Assembly: GCF_025751435.1 (NCBI RefSeq)
Contig: NZ_JAOWKY010000003.1
Coordinates: forward strand, 310,001 to 374,000
Direction: 5' to 3'
Length of the DNA stretch: 64,000 nt
DNA from: Albidovulum marisflavi
GTDB lineage: Bacteria > Pseudomonadota > Alphaproteobacteria > Rhodobacterales > Rhodobacteraceae
The notes below the pieces were generated by a model. That model saw only the letters and a list, made by a program, of their open reading frames with translations. It was not told where the DNA came from and did not search any database. Position numbers and translations under genes: made by a program. Shown here piece by piece: positions 34,524 through 44,484 of this stretch (within the stretch, counting starts at the first letter, position 1; every line of letters starts with the position of its first letter).

Positions 34524-35257
34524 CGTCTCTTCCTCCCCCCTCCGACAAGAAGCTGGGACTTGTCATCGACCTTGATATCTGTGTCGGGTGCCACGCCTGC
34601 GTGACCGCCTGCAAGGGCTGGAACGACCAGGGCTACGGCGCCCCCCTGTCAGATCAGGACGCCTGGGGCGCGAACCCCTCGGGCACCTTCCTGAACCGCG
34701 TGCACAGCTACGAGATCACACCGGAGGGCGGCGTCCCCCAGCTGGTGCATTTCCCCAAGTCCTGCCTGCATTGCGAAGATGCCCCCTGCGTGACGGTTTG
34801 TCCGACCGGGGCCAGCTACAAGCGGGCCGAGGACGGTATCGTCCTGGTCAATGAAAGCGCCTGCATCGGCTGCGGCCTGTGCGCCTGGGCCTGCCCCTAT
34901 GGCGCGAGGGAGCTGGACCAGGCCGCGGGCGTGATGAAGAAGTGCACGCTCTGCGTGGACCGGATCTACAACGAAAACCTGCCCGAGGTGGATCGCACGC
35001 CGGCCTGTGTCCGCACCTGCCCGACCGGAGCGCGTCATTTCGGCGATCTGGGCGACCCCGACAGTGCCGTCAGCAAGCTGGTCGCGGAACGCGGCGGGAT
35101 GGAGCTGATGCCGGAACAGGGCACGAAACCCGTCAACCGCTACCTTCCCCCGCGTGCCAAGGACCGGCTGGAAGAGACCGCGCCCCTTGCCCCCCTTCTT
35201 GACATTCAGGCGACCGGCTTTGCCGGCTGGCTCGACCGACTTCTGGATCGTATCTGA
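34520..35257 (+). CDS. soeB: Sulfite dehydrogenase iron-sulfur subunit (SoeB-type)
   Basis: Electron-transfer subunit of 245 aa with four cysteine groups for [4Fe-4S] clusters: C21-x2-C-x2-C-x3-C (CVGCHACVTAC), CLHCEDAPCVTVCPTG, CIGCGLCAWACPYG, and CTLCVDR with ACVRTCPTGA. This is the DmsB/NrfC pattern. It would pass electrons from SoeA to SoeC and the quinone pool. It overlaps soeA and soeC starts, showing tight coupling. Confidence 0.9.
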   Translation: MTSLPPPSDKKLGLVIDLDICVGCHACVTACKGWNDQGYGAPLSDQDAWGANPSGTFLNRVHSYEITPEGGVPQLVHFPKSCLHCEDAPCVTVCPTGASYKRAEDGIVLVNESACIGCGLCAWACPYGARELDQAAGVMKKCTLCVDRIYNENLPEVDRTPACVRTCPTGARHFGDLGDPDSAVSKLVAERGGMELMPEQGTKPVNRYLPPRAKDRLEETAPLAPLLDIQATGFAGWLDRLLDRI

Positions 35258-36126
35258 TGCATCCTGCGCCATCCGTAATCATCTTCTCCGTCCTGACCGG
35301 CCTGGGCTTCGGGCTACTTGCGATGCTGGGTTTCGGGCTGGCGCCCGCGACCGGCTGGGCTGCGGTCGTGACCTATGGTGCCGGCTATGCCCTTGCGACG
35401 GCCGGGCTGATGGCCTCGACGTTTCATCTGGGCAATCCACAGCGTGCGCTCAGGGCCTTTACCCAATGGCGCACCAGCTGGCTGTCGCGCGAGGCATGGG
35501 CCTCGGTGGCCGCGATGATGCTCATGGCGCCTGTCGCGGCCTCGGCGGTTTTCGCCGGTCGCCTGATGCCGGTTCTGGGCGCGCTGGCAGCCGTGCTTTG
35601 CCTTGTGACCGTGGTGACGACGTCGATGATCTACACCCAGCTCAAGACCGTCCCGCGCTGGAACCACTGGACCACGCCCGCCCTTTTCCTTGGGCACGCG
35701 ATCGCGGGTGGCGCGCTGCTGGCGGGGCTTGGTAACGCCCCCGTGCTGCTTTTGTTGCTGGGGTTGTTCCTGGCCTTGACCTTCCGCACGGGCGACGGCC
35801 GCTTCGCCGACCGGGGCCACACGCTTGCGACGGCCACGGGCTTGGGCGGCGGGTCTGTGCGGTCCTTCGCGCCGCCGCATACGGGCTCGAACTACCTGAT
35901 GCGGGAAATGATCTTCGTCGTCGGGCGCAAGCATGCGGTGAAACTCAGGACCCTCTCGATCCTGCTGGTTTCGGTGCTACCTGCGCTTGTCCTGCTTGTC
36001 CTGCCCGCCGGATTGATCGCCACCCTGCTGGCTGCGGTCCTGCACCTGATCGGGGCCTTCATCGGGCGATGGCTGTTCTTTGCCGAGGCCGAGCACGTCG
36101 TCGGGCTTTACTACGGGCTGCGCTGA
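35257..36126 (+). CDS. soeC: Sulfite dehydrogenase membrane anchor (SoeC-type, DmsC family)
   Basis: Integral membrane protein of 289 aa with about eight hydrophobic helices, of the DmsC quinone-interacting family. Typical stretches are STFHLGNPQRALRAFTQWRT SWLSREAW (in two parts) and a C-terminal GLYYGLR end. It anchors SoeAB at the inner face of the membrane and delivers electrons to quinone. ATG 35257 overlaps the soeB stop (TGATG). It ends directly against the convergent Na/Pi symporter gene. Confidence 0.9.
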   Translation: MHPAPSVIIFSVLTGLGFGLLAMLGFGLAPATGWAAVVTYGAGYALATAGLMASTFHLGNPQRALRAFTQWRTSWLSREAWASVAAMMLMAPVAASAVFAGRLMPVLGALAAVLCLVTVVTTSMIYTQLKTVPRWNHWTTPALFLGHAIAGGALLAGLGNAPVLLLLLGLFLALTFRTGDGRFADRGHTLATATGLGGGSVRSFAPPHTGSNYLMREMIFVVGRKHAVKLRTLSILLVSVLPALVLLVLPAGLIATLLAAVLHLIGAFIGRWLFFAEAEHVVGLYYGLR

Positions 36127-37791
36127 TCAGCCGCCGTGCGGTTTGGCCAGCCGGCTGGACAGCAGGTCGCCCGTTTCTGAAAGGATGGGATAGGCCACCA
36201 TCGAGAACGCGGTGTTGATCTGCTTCAGTGCCCTCAGCGTTTCCTGGTGGATGTTCGAGGTCTCGATGCTTTCGACCCGGCCCAGCTTGAGCCGGTCCAG
36301 ATGCGACCGCTGGAGATCCTGTTCCAGCGCGCGGACGTGCTCCTTTTCCTCGACCAGGGCCCGCGCGGCGTCGGGGTTGAGCGTCATCAGGACATTCAGC
36401 GCCGACTGTGCATTCGAAAGAACCCGGTCGTGGAAATCGCGGACCTCCTTGCGTCCGGTTTCGGAAAACGCGGTGCCGCTGTCGTTCAGCCGCTTGGCCA
36501 GCCCCACCATCGTGCGCGCGACCGCATCGCCTGCGCTTTCCAGGTTCACCGCCATGTTGGCCAGTTCCAGGCCCTTGTGGGTCACTTCCTCTTCGGCGTG
36601 CGCGCGGTTGAGCTTGGCGAGGTAGAGTTTCGTTTCGAAATGCATCTTGTCGATGTCGGCTTCCTTGGCCGTGATCGCTTCGGCCACCTGGTCGTCCCAA
36701 CGGTCGTAAAGACCGATGACGGTCCGCAGCATCGCCTCGATCCCTTCTCCCATCTGAAGAACTTCGCGCGAGGCGCAGGCCAAGGCGCGATCCGGGTCCG
36801 TCAGGGCTGCGGGATCAAGCGCGCTGACGCGCGACAGGATCGCGGGACTGGAGGGGGGCGTGACGAGGCCGGAAACAAGCCTCAGCACCGGAGCCGTGAA
36901 CGGAAGTGCTGCCAACGCAAGGACAAGGTTGAAGCCCAGGTGCAGGTTGATGACCTGGCGGGCGGGCGACGATCCAAGCAGGTCGGGCGTCAGCAAGGAC
37001 GCCGACACGGACAACAGGGCGATGGCCGCCCCCCCGCCGCGCAGGACAAGATTGGCGATCACGATCCGCCGCGCTTCGATCTCGGCCGTGAGCGTGAGGA
37101 TATAGGCGATGAACGCGCCGCCAAGGTTCGCGCCCAGCACCATCGCCATGCCCGCAGGCACCGGAAGGACGCCCTCTGCTGCCAGCGTGACGAACAGCAG
37201 GACCGCGGCGACCGAGGAATGGACGGCCCATGCGAATAGCGCGCCGATGACGAAGGCGGTCACCGGGTCGCCGCCCAGGTAGCGCATCGCGGCCACCAGC
37301 GCCGGCGCGTCGCGCAAGGGTTCGGTCGCCTCGCGGATCATGCCAAGCGAGACGAAAATCAGGGCAAGCCCGATCAGGACGCGGCCCGCCTGGCGAAACT
37401 CTTTCCGCTCTGCCTTGAGAAACAGGACCACGCCAAGCACCAGCAGCAGCGGCACCGCCCAGTCAGCGCGCGACAGCAGTATCTGCGCCACGATCGCCGA
37501 CCCGACGTCCGCGCCCAGCAGGATCGCAAGGCCCGCCGCCGCGGCCAGCGTTCCTGCGGACACGAAGTTCGAAGTCAGGATCGCCACCGCCGTCGAGCTT
37601 TGCAGAAGGACGGCAGCCCCAAGGCCGGAAACCGCCGCGACCCACCTGTTTTCGCCACCGCGCCGCAGCCAGCGCCGCAATTGCACAGACCAGCCCCGCT
37701 CAACCCCGGTCCTGACCAGCCGCACCGCCCAGATCAGAAGCGCGGCGGCACCCGCGACATGCAGGACGAAGAGAAGAGGGGAGTTTTCCAA
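36127..37791 (-). CDS. Na/Pi-cotransporter family protein with PhoU-like C-terminus
   Basis: Inner-membrane protein of about 554 aa. The first 300 residues hold two inverted repeats of the NptA/PNaS family (LLQSSTAVAILTSNFVSAG, HSSVAAVLLFVTLAAEG), followed by a cytoplasmic helical PhoU-like region from about 340. It probably moves phosphate with sodium. I set the start at TTG 37791 (GAGG about nine bases upstream); the open frame continues to 38187, but that part overlaps the divergent LysR gene and lacks family features. It converges with soeC with no gap. Xsc consumes phosphate, so a link to taurine use is conceivable but speculative. Confidence 0.85.
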   Translation of the reverse strand: MENSPLLFVLHVAGAAALLIWAVRLVRTGVERGWSVQLRRWLRRGGENRWVAAVSGLGAAVLLQSSTAVAILTSNFVSAGTLAAAAGLAILLGADVGSAIVAQILLSRADWAVPLLLVLGVVLFLKAERKEFRQAGRVLIGLALIFVSLGMIREATEPLRDAPALVAAMRYLGGDPVTAFVIGALFAWAVHSSVAAVLLFVTLAAEGVLPVPAGMAMVLGANLGGAFIAYILTLTAEIEARRIVIANLVLRGGGAAIALLSVSASLLTPDLLGSSPARQVINLHLGFNLVLALAALPFTAPVLRLVSGLVTPPSSPAILSRVSALDPAALTDPDRALACASREVLQMGEGIEAMLRTVIGLYDRWDDQVAEAITAKEADIDKMHFETKLYLAKLNRAHAEEEVTHKGLELANMAVNLESAGDAVARTMVGLAKRLNDSGTAFSETGRKEVRDFHDRVLSNAQSALNVLMTLNPDAARALVEEKEHVRALEQDLQRSHLDRLKLGRVESIETSNIHQETLRALKQINTAFSMVAYPILSETGDLLSSRLAKPHGG

Positions 37792-37942
37792 GGTGCCGGA
37801 CCTCGCTTCGCTGGCATGGCAGGTGTTACAAATATGTCTTGAAACCGTCACAAAAGCCGCGCGAAAGCAAGGGCTGTCGGTCACGGGGGCATTGACCATC
37901 ATAGCGGGACTGCGCCTGATGTGACCAGCACAGGAGTTCGGC

Positions 37943-38845
37943 TTGGCATTCACCCTAAGGCAGTTGCAGTTCTTCGTGGCGGCGGCGGAACGTGGCAGCG
38001 TGTCCGGCGCGGCGCGCGCGCTGTCCATTTCCCAGTCGTCGGTGACCGAGGCGATCCAGTCGCTTGAGGACGACCTGGGCGTCATGTTGTTCGAGCGTCG
38101 CGCAAGGGGGCTGGACCTGACGCACAAGGGTTCGCTGTTCCTGCGCCACGCGACGCAGATCCTGGGGGACGTCTCCAACGCGCGCATGGCGTTCCGGGAC
38201 GAGATCAGCAGCGCCTCCGGCCGCCTGTCGCTTGGCGTGACATCCCTTGTCGCCGGTTATGTTCTGTCCGACATCCTTTCGCGGTTCCGTCGCGCCTGGC
38301 CTCAGGTCGAACTGTCCGCGATCGAGGATAACGGCGACTACCTTCAACACCTGCTGATCGGCGGCGAACTGGACGTGGCGGTCATGCTGACATCGACCAT
38401 TCGCGACCGCGCGGCGCTGCAGGTCGAATCCCTTCTGGTGTCGCCCTACCGGCTTTGGCTGCCGCTGGGCCATCGCTTGGCCGACGCCGAGGCGATCACG
38501 CTGGACGATCTTGCCGGCGAGCAGCTGATCGTGCTGACCGTGGACGAGATCGAGGAATCCACCCGCCGCCTGATGGGTGCGCTTTCGGTCAAGCCCGATA
38601 TCGCCTTCCGAACCAGGTCGGTCGAGGCCGTCCGCTCGCTGGTCGCCACGGGCGCGGGGGTGGCGCTGCTGCCATCGCTGGTCTACCGGCCCTGGTCGCT
38701 TGAGGGCGACCGGATCGAGATCCGCGATGTGTCCGGGGATCTGCCCTCGGTTCAGGTGGGTCTGGTCTGGCGCAAGGGCGCGCCCCTGTCCGCCGTGTCG
38801 CGCAACTTCATCCGCTCGGCGCAGGGGGCCGTGCCGGAGCGATAG
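37943..38845 (+). CDS. LysR-family regulator
   Basis: LysR-type regulator of 300 aa starting with TTG 37943 behind CAGGAG. Helix-turn-helix at residues 3–60 (LRQLQFFVAAAERGSVSGAA, SQSSVTEAIQSLEDDLG), then the type 2 periplasmic-binding fold. It is of the CbbR/CynR-like branch. It lies upstream and on the same strand as the polyamine-type ABC operon, and a palindromic T-N11-A box follows its stop codon, so it probably regulates that operon. It is also divergent from the Na/Pi gene. Confidence 0.92.
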   Translation: MAFTLRQLQFFVAAAERGSVSGAARALSISQSSVTEAIQSLEDDLGVMLFERRARGLDLTHKGSLFLRHATQILGDVSNARMAFRDEISSASGRLSLGVTSLVAGYVLSDILSRFRRAWPQVELSAIEDNGDYLQHLLIGGELDVAVMLTSTIRDRAALQVESLLVSPYRLWLPLGHRLADAEAITLDDLAGEQLIVLTVDEIEESTRRLMGALSVKPDIAFRTRSVEAVRSLVATGAGVALLPSLVYRPWSLEGDRIEIRDVSGDLPSVQVGLVWRKGAPLSAVSRNFIRSAQGAVPER

Positions 38846-38848
38846 AGC

Positions 38849-38865
38849 CATCGGTTTTTCCGATG
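38849..38865 (+). promoter_or_regulatory. Candidate LysR-type box before the polyamine ABC operon
   Basis: CATCGG, five T, CCGATG is a perfect inverted repeat whose core TCGG-TTTTT-CCGA fits the LysR T-N11-A rule. It lies 4 bases after the LysR stop and about 145 bp before the binding-protein start. A short hairpin ending the LysR transcript is the alternative. Confidence 0.4.
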
Positions 38866-39009
38866 TCACCTATCTTCCTTTTGATATTGCGAATGATGAA
38901 TGTGGCGCGCAGTCTGTAGGCGACGCGCCGGGGCCCGGTTTCGGTCGGCTGTCCATGCGACGGGCCACAAGTCTGGTTGGCGCGCCCAAACGATAACCGG
39001 AGGTCCATC

Positions 39010-40164
39010 ATGAAATCACTTCTCGTTTCCACCACGGCGATGGCGATGGTCGTCGCCAACGCCGCCGCGGCAGACATGATCACCGAACTGGGCGCCCCTG
39101 AAGGCCAGGTCGATATCGTCGCCTGGCCCGGCTACATCGAACGGGGCGAAACCGATCCCGCCTTCGACTGGGTCACCAAGTTCGAGGAAGCCTCTGGCTG
39201 CAAGGTCAACGTCAAGACCGCGAACACGTCGGACGAGATGGTGGCGCTCATGAACGAGGGCGGCTTCGACCTTGTCACGGCGTCGGGCGACGCATCCCTT
39301 CGCCTGGTCGCGGGCGGCCGCGTCCAGCCCGTCAACACCGACCTCATCCCATCGTGGGCGACGGTCGACGACCGCCTGAAGGACGCGCCCTGGCACACGG
39401 TCGACGGGGTTCACTATGGAACACCCTATATGTGGGGTCCCAACGTCCTGATGTACAACACGACCGTCTTCCCGGAGCCGCCGACCTCATGGTCGGTCGT
39501 GTTCGAGGAGCAGATGCTGCCCGATGGCCAGTCCAACAAGGGGCGCGTTCAGGCCTATGATGGCCCGATCCACGTCGCGGACGCGGCGCAGTACCTCATG
39601 GCGCACAAGCCCGAACTTGGCATCACCTCGCCCTACGAGCTGAACGAAGATCAGTACGCGGCAGCGCTTGACCTGTTGCGCGGGCAGCGCGAACTGGTCA
39701 GCCGCTACTGGCACGATGCCTTCATCCAGATGGACGACTTCAAGAACGAAGGCGTGGTTGCCTCCGGTTCCTGGCCGTTCCAGGTGAACCTGCTGGCGTC
39801 CGAGGGTCAGCCGATCGCCTCGACCATTCCGTCCGAAGGGGCGACGGGTTGGGCCGATACCACGATGATGCATGTCAACGCCGCCCATCCGAACTGTTCC
39901 TACCTGTGGATGGAGCACACGCTGTCGTCGAATCTGCAATCGGATCTGTCGGTCTGGTTCGGCGCCGTGCCCTCGGTCCCGGCGGCCTGTTCGGACGGGC
40001 GCGGCATGCAGACCCAGGAGGGTTGCGACGCCAACGGTCTGGCCGATTTCGAGAAGATCCACTTCTGGACCACGCCGGTTGCGAACTGCAGCCAGGGTGA
40101 GGGTGCCTGCGTTCCCTATTACCGCTGGGTCTCCGACTACATCGGCGTGATTGGCGGCCGGTAA
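39010..40164 (+). CDS. ABC transporter substrate-binding protein, polyamine (PotD/PotF) type
   Basis: Periplasmic binding protein of 384 aa. The signal peptide is MKSLLVSTTAMAMVVANAAA with cleavage after AAA. The mature protein has the PotD-like IVAWPGYIERG opening, DLVTASGDASLRLVAGG, and YGTPYMWGPNVLMYNTTVF. Six Cys residues, five of them in the last 100 residues (for example PAACSDG, QEGCDAN, GEGACVPYY), are unusual and suggest disulfides. GGAGG precedes ATG 39010. It leads an SBP–ATPase–permease–permease–aldehyde dehydrogenase run; putrescine or spermidine is the likely ligand. Confidence 0.9.
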   Translation: MKSLLVSTTAMAMVVANAAAADMITELGAPEGQVDIVAWPGYIERGETDPAFDWVTKFEEASGCKVNVKTANTSDEMVALMNEGGFDLVTASGDASLRLVAGGRVQPVNTDLIPSWATVDDRLKDAPWHTVDGVHYGTPYMWGPNVLMYNTTVFPEPPTSWSVVFEEQMLPDGQSNKGRVQAYDGPIHVADAAQYLMAHKPELGITSPYELNEDQYAAALDLLRGQRELVSRYWHDAFIQMDDFKNEGVVASGSWPFQVNLLASEGQPIASTIPSEGATGWADTTMMHVNAAHPNCSYLWMEHTLSSNLQSDLSVWFGAVPSVPAACSDGRGMQTQEGCDANGLADFEKIHFWTTPVANCSQGEGACVPYYRWVSDYIGVIGGR

Positions 40165-40176
40165 GGCACAACGCCA

Positions 40177-40204
40177 CGCCCTGCCTCCGAACGGGGGCAG
40201 GGCG
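40177..40204 (+). other. Stable hairpin between binding-protein and ATPase genes
   Basis: CGCCCTGCC (40177–40185) pairs with GGCAGGGCG (40196–40204), and inner bases extend the stem. It begins 12 bases after the binding-protein stop and is followed by CCGATTTTCC. Such hairpins protect the upstream message or partly terminate transcription, so binding protein is made in excess over the membrane parts. Confidence 0.55.
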
Positions 40205-40307
40205 CCGATTTTCCGCGCGCCGCGACAGCCGGCGACACGCCCCATAGCCTCTCACCTCTTCGCGGGGGTGGGGCAGGCCAAAACCGCCTTTTCCTTCGGT
40301 AATCCCC

Positions 40308-41300
40308 ATGACAGCTGCCGTCGAATTCCACAATGTCTCGCGCCACTTCGGTACCGTACGCGCCGTGGACCGTGTCGATCTCGCGATCGACGAAGGGTCG
40401 TTCTTTGCCATGCTTGGGCCGTCGGGCTCTGGCAAGACAACCTGCCTGAGGTTGATTTCGGGCTTCGAAAAGCCGACGACGGGATCGATCCGCATCTTCG
40501 GCGAGGATATGGGCGACGTCCCGCCGAACCGGCGGCATGTGAACACCGTCTTTCAGGACTATGCGCTGTTTCCGCACATGAACGTGCGCGACAACGTGGC
40601 CTACGGACTGATGGTCAAGGGGGTGGAGCGCCGAACCCGCCACGAAAGGGCTGAGGAACTGCTGTCCTTGGTCAAGCTCGACGGTTTCGGAGAGCGCAAG
40701 CCCGCGCAGCTGTCGGGCGGTCAGCGGCAGCGCGTTGCGCTGGCGCGTGCCCTGGTCAACGAGCCGCGCGTGCTGCTGCTGGACGAGCCGCTTGGCGCGC
40801 TTGATCTGAAACTGCGCGAGGCGATGCAGGATGAACTGAAGGCGCTTCAGCGGCGTCTTGGAATAACCTTCGTCTTCGTGACCCACGACCAGGGCGAGGC
40901 GCTGTCAATGGCCGACCGCGTCGCCGTGTTCAACGACGGCCGGATCGCCCAGGTCGGAACTCCTTCCGACGTCTATGATCGCCCCGCGACCAGGTTCGTC
41001 GCCGATTTCGTGGGATCATCGAATGTCCTGCCGCCCGACCTGACCCGAAGTTTCGGAGGGCCGAGGCTTTGGGCCAGCCTTCGCCCGGAATCCATACGCT
41101 TTACCGGAGCCTCGGATCCCAAGGCCAAGGGCCGTGTGACCGCCCTGCGCTACCTTGGCTCGGGCACCCGGGTCGCGCTAGAAACCGGCGGGCAGGAGAT
41201 TGCGGTGCTTGTCCCGGCTGGCGCGCCGGTACCGGATATAGGAGAGGTTTCGGGCCTGACCTGGGACCCGGCGGCCCTGCACCTGATGGAGGACGCGTGA
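40308..41300 (+). CDS. ABC transporter ATPase, polyamine (PotA/PotG) type
   Basis: ATPase subunit of 330 aa. Walker [10 protein letters not shown], signature [15 protein letters not shown], Walker [13 protein letters not shown] and H-loop [10 protein letters not shown] are all intact. A C-terminal TOBE domain follows from about residue 245 ([14 protein letters not shown]). It starts at ATG 40308, 143 bp after the binding-protein gene; the ribosome site is weak. It overlaps the permease gene by one base (TGATG). Confidence 0.94.
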   Translation: MTAAVEFHNVSRHFGTVRAVDRVDLAIDEGSFFAMLGPSGSGKTTCLRLISGFEKPTTGSIRIFGEDMGDVPPNRRHVNTVFQDYALFPHMNVRDNVAYGLMVKGVERRTRHERAEELLSLVKLDGFGERKPAQLSGGQRQRVALARALVNEPRVLLLDEPLGALDLKLREAMQDELKALQRRLGITFVFVTHDQGEALSMADRVAVFNDGRIAQVGTPSDVYDRPATRFVADFVGSSNVLPPDLTRSFGGPRLWASLRPESIRFTGASDPKAKGRVTALRYLGSGTRVALETGGQEIAVLVPAGAPVPDIGEVSGLTWDPAALHLMEDA

Positions 41301-42232
41301 TGGACAGCGCCCATCCTTCGCGCGGTGTGGCCGACCGTCTGACAGGCGTTTTCTGGAGCCGCCCGAAGCTTCTGACAGCACTTCTGATCGCGCCGCCCCT
41401 TCTGTGGCTGGGAGTGGTCTATGTCGGATCCCTTGCCGCGCTTCTGCTGCAAAGCTTCTATTCCATCGACGAATTCTCGGGCGTCGTCGTCCCGGAGTTC
41501 ACCCTGAAAACCTACGCCGAGCTGCTGAGACCGTCCAATTTCGATGTGATCGTCCGGACGGTGACGATGGCTGCAGCGGTGACGCTGGCATCCGTTGCGG
41601 TCGCATTCCCGATCGCCTTCTTCGCCGCACGCTACGCACGTGGACGCTGGAAGGCGCTTTTCTACCTGGGCGTCATGCTGCCCCTGTGGTCGTCCTACCT
41701 GGTCAAGGTCTATGCCTGGAAGCTGATCCTGGCGAAGGAGGGCATTGTCACCTGGGCCGCCGAGGGGATCGGCGCCGGAAATGTCCTTGGGGCGGTGCTG
41801 GCCATTCCGGTGATCGGCGGCAACTCTCTTTCGACCTCGTACATCGGCACTTTTCTTGTCTTCGTCTATGTCTGGCTGCCCTACATGATCCTGCCGATGC
41901 AGGCGGCTCTGGAACGTGTGCCGGGCTCGCTTCTCGAGGCGTCGGCCGATCTGGGCGCGGGCGGGTGGCGCACCTTTCGCAGCGTGATCCTGCCGCTTGC
42001 GCTGCCCGGGATCATCGCGGGTTCGATCTTCACCTTTTCGCTGACGCTGGGGGATTACATCATTCCCCAGATCATCGGGTCGAGCCGGTTCTTCATTGGC
42101 CAGGCGGTCTACTCGCTGCAGGGGACCGCGGGCAACATTCCCCTGGCCGCCGCCTTCGCGGTCGTGCCCATCGTCATCATGCTGATCTATCTGGCCGTGG
42201 CGCGGAAGATGGGAGCCTTCGATGCACTCTGA
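41300..42232 (+). CDS. ABC transporter permease, PotB/PotH type
   Basis: Inner-membrane permease of 310 aa with six helices. The cytoplasmic EAA loop is [29 protein letters not shown] 41300 overlaps the ATPase stop. A longer open frame upstream lies inside the ATPase gene. It overlaps the next permease by 11 bases. It forms the channel with that protein. Confidence 0.93.
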   Translation: MDSAHPSRGVADRLTGVFWSRPKLLTALLIAPPLLWLGVVYVGSLAALLLQSFYSIDEFSGVVVPEFTLKTYAELLRPSNFDVIVRTVTMAAAVTLASVAVAFPIAFFAARYARGRWKALFYLGVMLPLWSSYLVKVYAWKLILAKEGIVTWAAEGIGAGNVLGAVLAIPVIGGNSLSTSYIGTFLVFVYVWLPYMILPMQAALERVPGSLLEASADLGAGGWRTFRSVILPLALPGIIAGSIFTFSLTLGDYIIPQIIGSSRFFIGQAVYSLQGTAGNIPLAAAFAVVPIVIMLIYLAVARKMGAFDAL

Positions 42233-43031
42233 GGCGCGCCCACCCCTGGCTCTGACCCTAGGTGCTGTCCTGGGGCTTCTGTTCCTGCATCTGCCGATCC
42301 TGCTGATCTTCCTCTACGCCTTCACGACCGAGGACCGCAGCTACCAGTTCCCGCCCCCCGACCTGACGACGAAGTGGTTCGGCGTGGCCTGGAACCGTGC
42401 GGACATCTGGCCCCCGCTTTACCTGTCGCTGCGCGTGGCTGCGATCTCATCCGGGCTTGCGCTTGTTCTTGGAACGTTGTGCGCGGCCGCGATGGCGCGC
42501 GCGCGCTTCTTCGGCCGCGACACGATATCGTTGCTTGTCGTGCTCCCCATCGCGCTGCCGGGCATCATCACGGGGATGTCGCTGCGTTCGGCGTTTGCCA
42601 TCGCCGACATCCCGTTTTCGACCTGGACCATCGTTCTGGGGCACGCGACCTTCTGCGTCGTCATCGTCTACAACAATGCGGTGGCCCGTTTCCGGCGTTT
42701 GGGGGCCTCGATGCTCGAGGCGTCGGCCGACCTGGGCGCCAACTCATTCCAGACTTTCCGGCACGTGATCCTGCCCAATCTGGGTTCAGCGTTGCTGGCG
42801 GGCGGTATGCTAGCCTTCGCGCTGTCCTTCGACGAGGTGATCGTGACGACCTTCACGGCCGGCCAGCAGTCCACGCTGCCGATCTGGATGCTGAACGAGT
42901 TGGTCCGACCGCGGCAGCGGCCCGTCACAAACGTGGTCGCCATCGTGGTCTTCAGCGCGACCTTCCTGCCCATCCTCGCGGCCTACTACCTGACCCGAAG
43001 CGGAGAAGAGACCGCAGGCGGCGGCAAATGA
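42222..43031 (+). CDS. ABC transporter permease, PotC/PotI type
   Basis: Second inner-membrane permease, 269 aa with six helices. The EAA loop reads [20 protein letters not shown], and the [13 protein letters not shown] stretch is typical of PotC/PotI. ATG 42222 lies inside the end of the preceding permease gene. An aldehyde dehydrogenase gene follows 13 bp later. Confidence 0.93.
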   Translation: MHSEARPPLALTLGAVLGLLFLHLPILLIFLYAFTTEDRSYQFPPPDLTTKWFGVAWNRADIWPPLYLSLRVAAISSGLALVLGTLCAAAMARARFFGRDTISLLVVLPIALPGIITGMSLRSAFAIADIPFSTWTIVLGHATFCVVIVYNNAVARFRRLGASMLEASADLGANSFQTFRHVILPNLGSALLAGGMLAFALSFDEVIVTTFTAGQQSTLPIWMLNELVRPRQRPVTNVVAIVVFSATFLPILAAYYLTRSGEETAGGGK

Positions 43032-43044
43032 AAGGAGACATGTC

Positions 43045-44484
43045 ATGACCCTGCACATCGATACCGCCCTTCTGATCGGAGACGCGTTCGAAGCGGGACA
43101 GGAGCGGGCCGAAAAGGTGCTGAATCCGCGAAGCGGCGCGCTGATCCTCGAGGTGCCAGAGGCGTCCTCCGATCAGGTGGACCGGGCCGTGGCGGCCGCG
43201 CGTGGGGCATTCGACCACTGGTCGCGGACCACACCCGCCGAACGCTCTGCCGCGCTCTTGAGGATCGCGGACCGGATCGAGGCCGAGGCTGGCGCCTTTG
43301 CCGCACTTGAGGCGCTGAACTGCGGCAAACCGATCAACGCGGCCAAGGGCGATGAGCTGCCGGCTGTGGTGGACTGCTTCCGCTTCTTCGCCGGCGCCGT
43401 GCGCTGCCAGCAGGGAACTGCGGCGGGGGAATACCTGGCTGGCCACACCTCGATGATCCGGCGCGACGCGGTGGGCGTCATCGCCTCGATCGCGCCTTGG
43501 AACTATCCGCTGATGATGATGGCCTGGAAGCTTTGCCCTGCGGTGGGCGGCGGCAACACGGTGGTCTTCAAACCGTCCGAGCAAACGCCGCTGACCGCGC
43601 TGAAACTTGCCCGGATTCTGGCCGAAGAACTACCCGCGGGCGTCGTCAATGTCATTCCGGGCCGGGGCGAGACCGTCGGAAACTACCTGATCAATCATCC
43701 CGGCATCGACATGATCAGCCTGACGGGTGACGTTGCGACCGGCAAGAAGATGCTGGATGCCGCCGCGAAGTCGGTGAAGCGGACGCATCTTGAGCTGGGC
43801 GGCAAGGCACCTGTCGTGGTCTTCGACGATGCCGACGTCTCAGAGGTGGTCGAGGGCATCCGCGCCTTCGGCTATTACAACGCCGGACAGGATTGCACCG
43901 CCGCCTGCCGCATCTACGCGGGCAAGAAGGTCTATGACAACCTTGTCGCGGATCTGAGCGCCGCCGTTTCCACGATCCAGCTTGGCAACGCGGACGACGC
44001 CACGAATGAAATCGGGCCGCTGATCAGCCTTCGACAGCGCGACCGTGTCGCGAGCTTTGTCGAGCGCGCGCGCGAACAGGGCCATATCGAGGTCACCGCG
44101 GGCGGCGGTCTTCTGGGAAATGAAGGCTTCTACTACAAGCCTACGGTCATCGCCGGGGCCCGTCAGGAAGACGAAATCGTGCGGCGCGAGGTCTTCGGCC
44201 CCGTCGTGTCGGTCACGCCGTTTTCGGATGTCGAGCAGGCCGTGACATGGGCCAATGACAGCGACTATGGTCTGGCGTCTTCGGTCTGGACAAGGGACGT
44301 TGGCCGCGCAATGGCGACCGCGGCGAGGCTGCGCTACGGTTGCACTTGGATCAACACCCATTTCATGCTTGCCAACGAAATGCCGCACGGGGGGCTGAAA
44401 CAGTCCGGATATGGCAAGGACATGTCGTCTTTTGCGCTAGAAGATTACACCGTTATCCGGCATGTGATGGTGAAGCACGGTTGA
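43045..44484 (+). CDS. Aldehyde dehydrogenase, gamma-aminobutyraldehyde (PatD) type
   Basis: NAD-dependent aldehyde dehydrogenase of 479 aa. Cofactor motif [17 protein letters not shown], catalytic Glu in [17 protein letters not shown] and nucleophile Cys in [12 protein letters not shown] are intact. The [21 protein letters not shown] stretch resembles PatD/Prr, which oxidises 4-aminobutyraldehyde in putrescine breakdown. AAAGGAG precedes ATG 43045. Position after a polyamine-type transporter supports that substrate. No matching aminotransferase or amine oxidase is in the window. Confidence 0.9.
   Translation: MTLHIDTALLIGDAFEAGQERAEKVLNPRSGALILEVPEASSDQVDRAVAAARGAFDHWSRTTPAERSAALLRIADRIEAEAGAFAALEALNCGKPINAAKGDELPAVVDCFRFFAGAVRCQQGTAAGEYLAGHTSMIRRDAVGVIASIAPWNYPLMMMAWKLCPAVGGGNTVVFKPSEQTPLTALKLARILAEELPAGVVNVIPGRGETVGNYLINHPGIDMISLTGDVATGKKMLDAAAKSVKRTHLELGGKAPVVVFDDADVSEVVEGIRAFGYYNAGQDCTAACRIYAGKKVYDNLVADLSAAVSTIQLGNADDATNEIGPLISLRQRDRVASFVERAREQGHIEVTAGGGLLGNEGFYYKPTVIAGARQEDEIVRREVFGPVVSVTPFSDVEQAVTWANDSDYGLASSVWTRDVGRAMATAARLRYGCTWINTHFMLANEMPHGGLKQSGYGKDMSSFALEDYTVIRHVMVKHG

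Noticed and set aside
37792-38187. N-terminal extension of the Na/Pi symporter frame
   Set aside because: It overlaps the divergent LysR helix-turn-helix region and has no membrane or family features.
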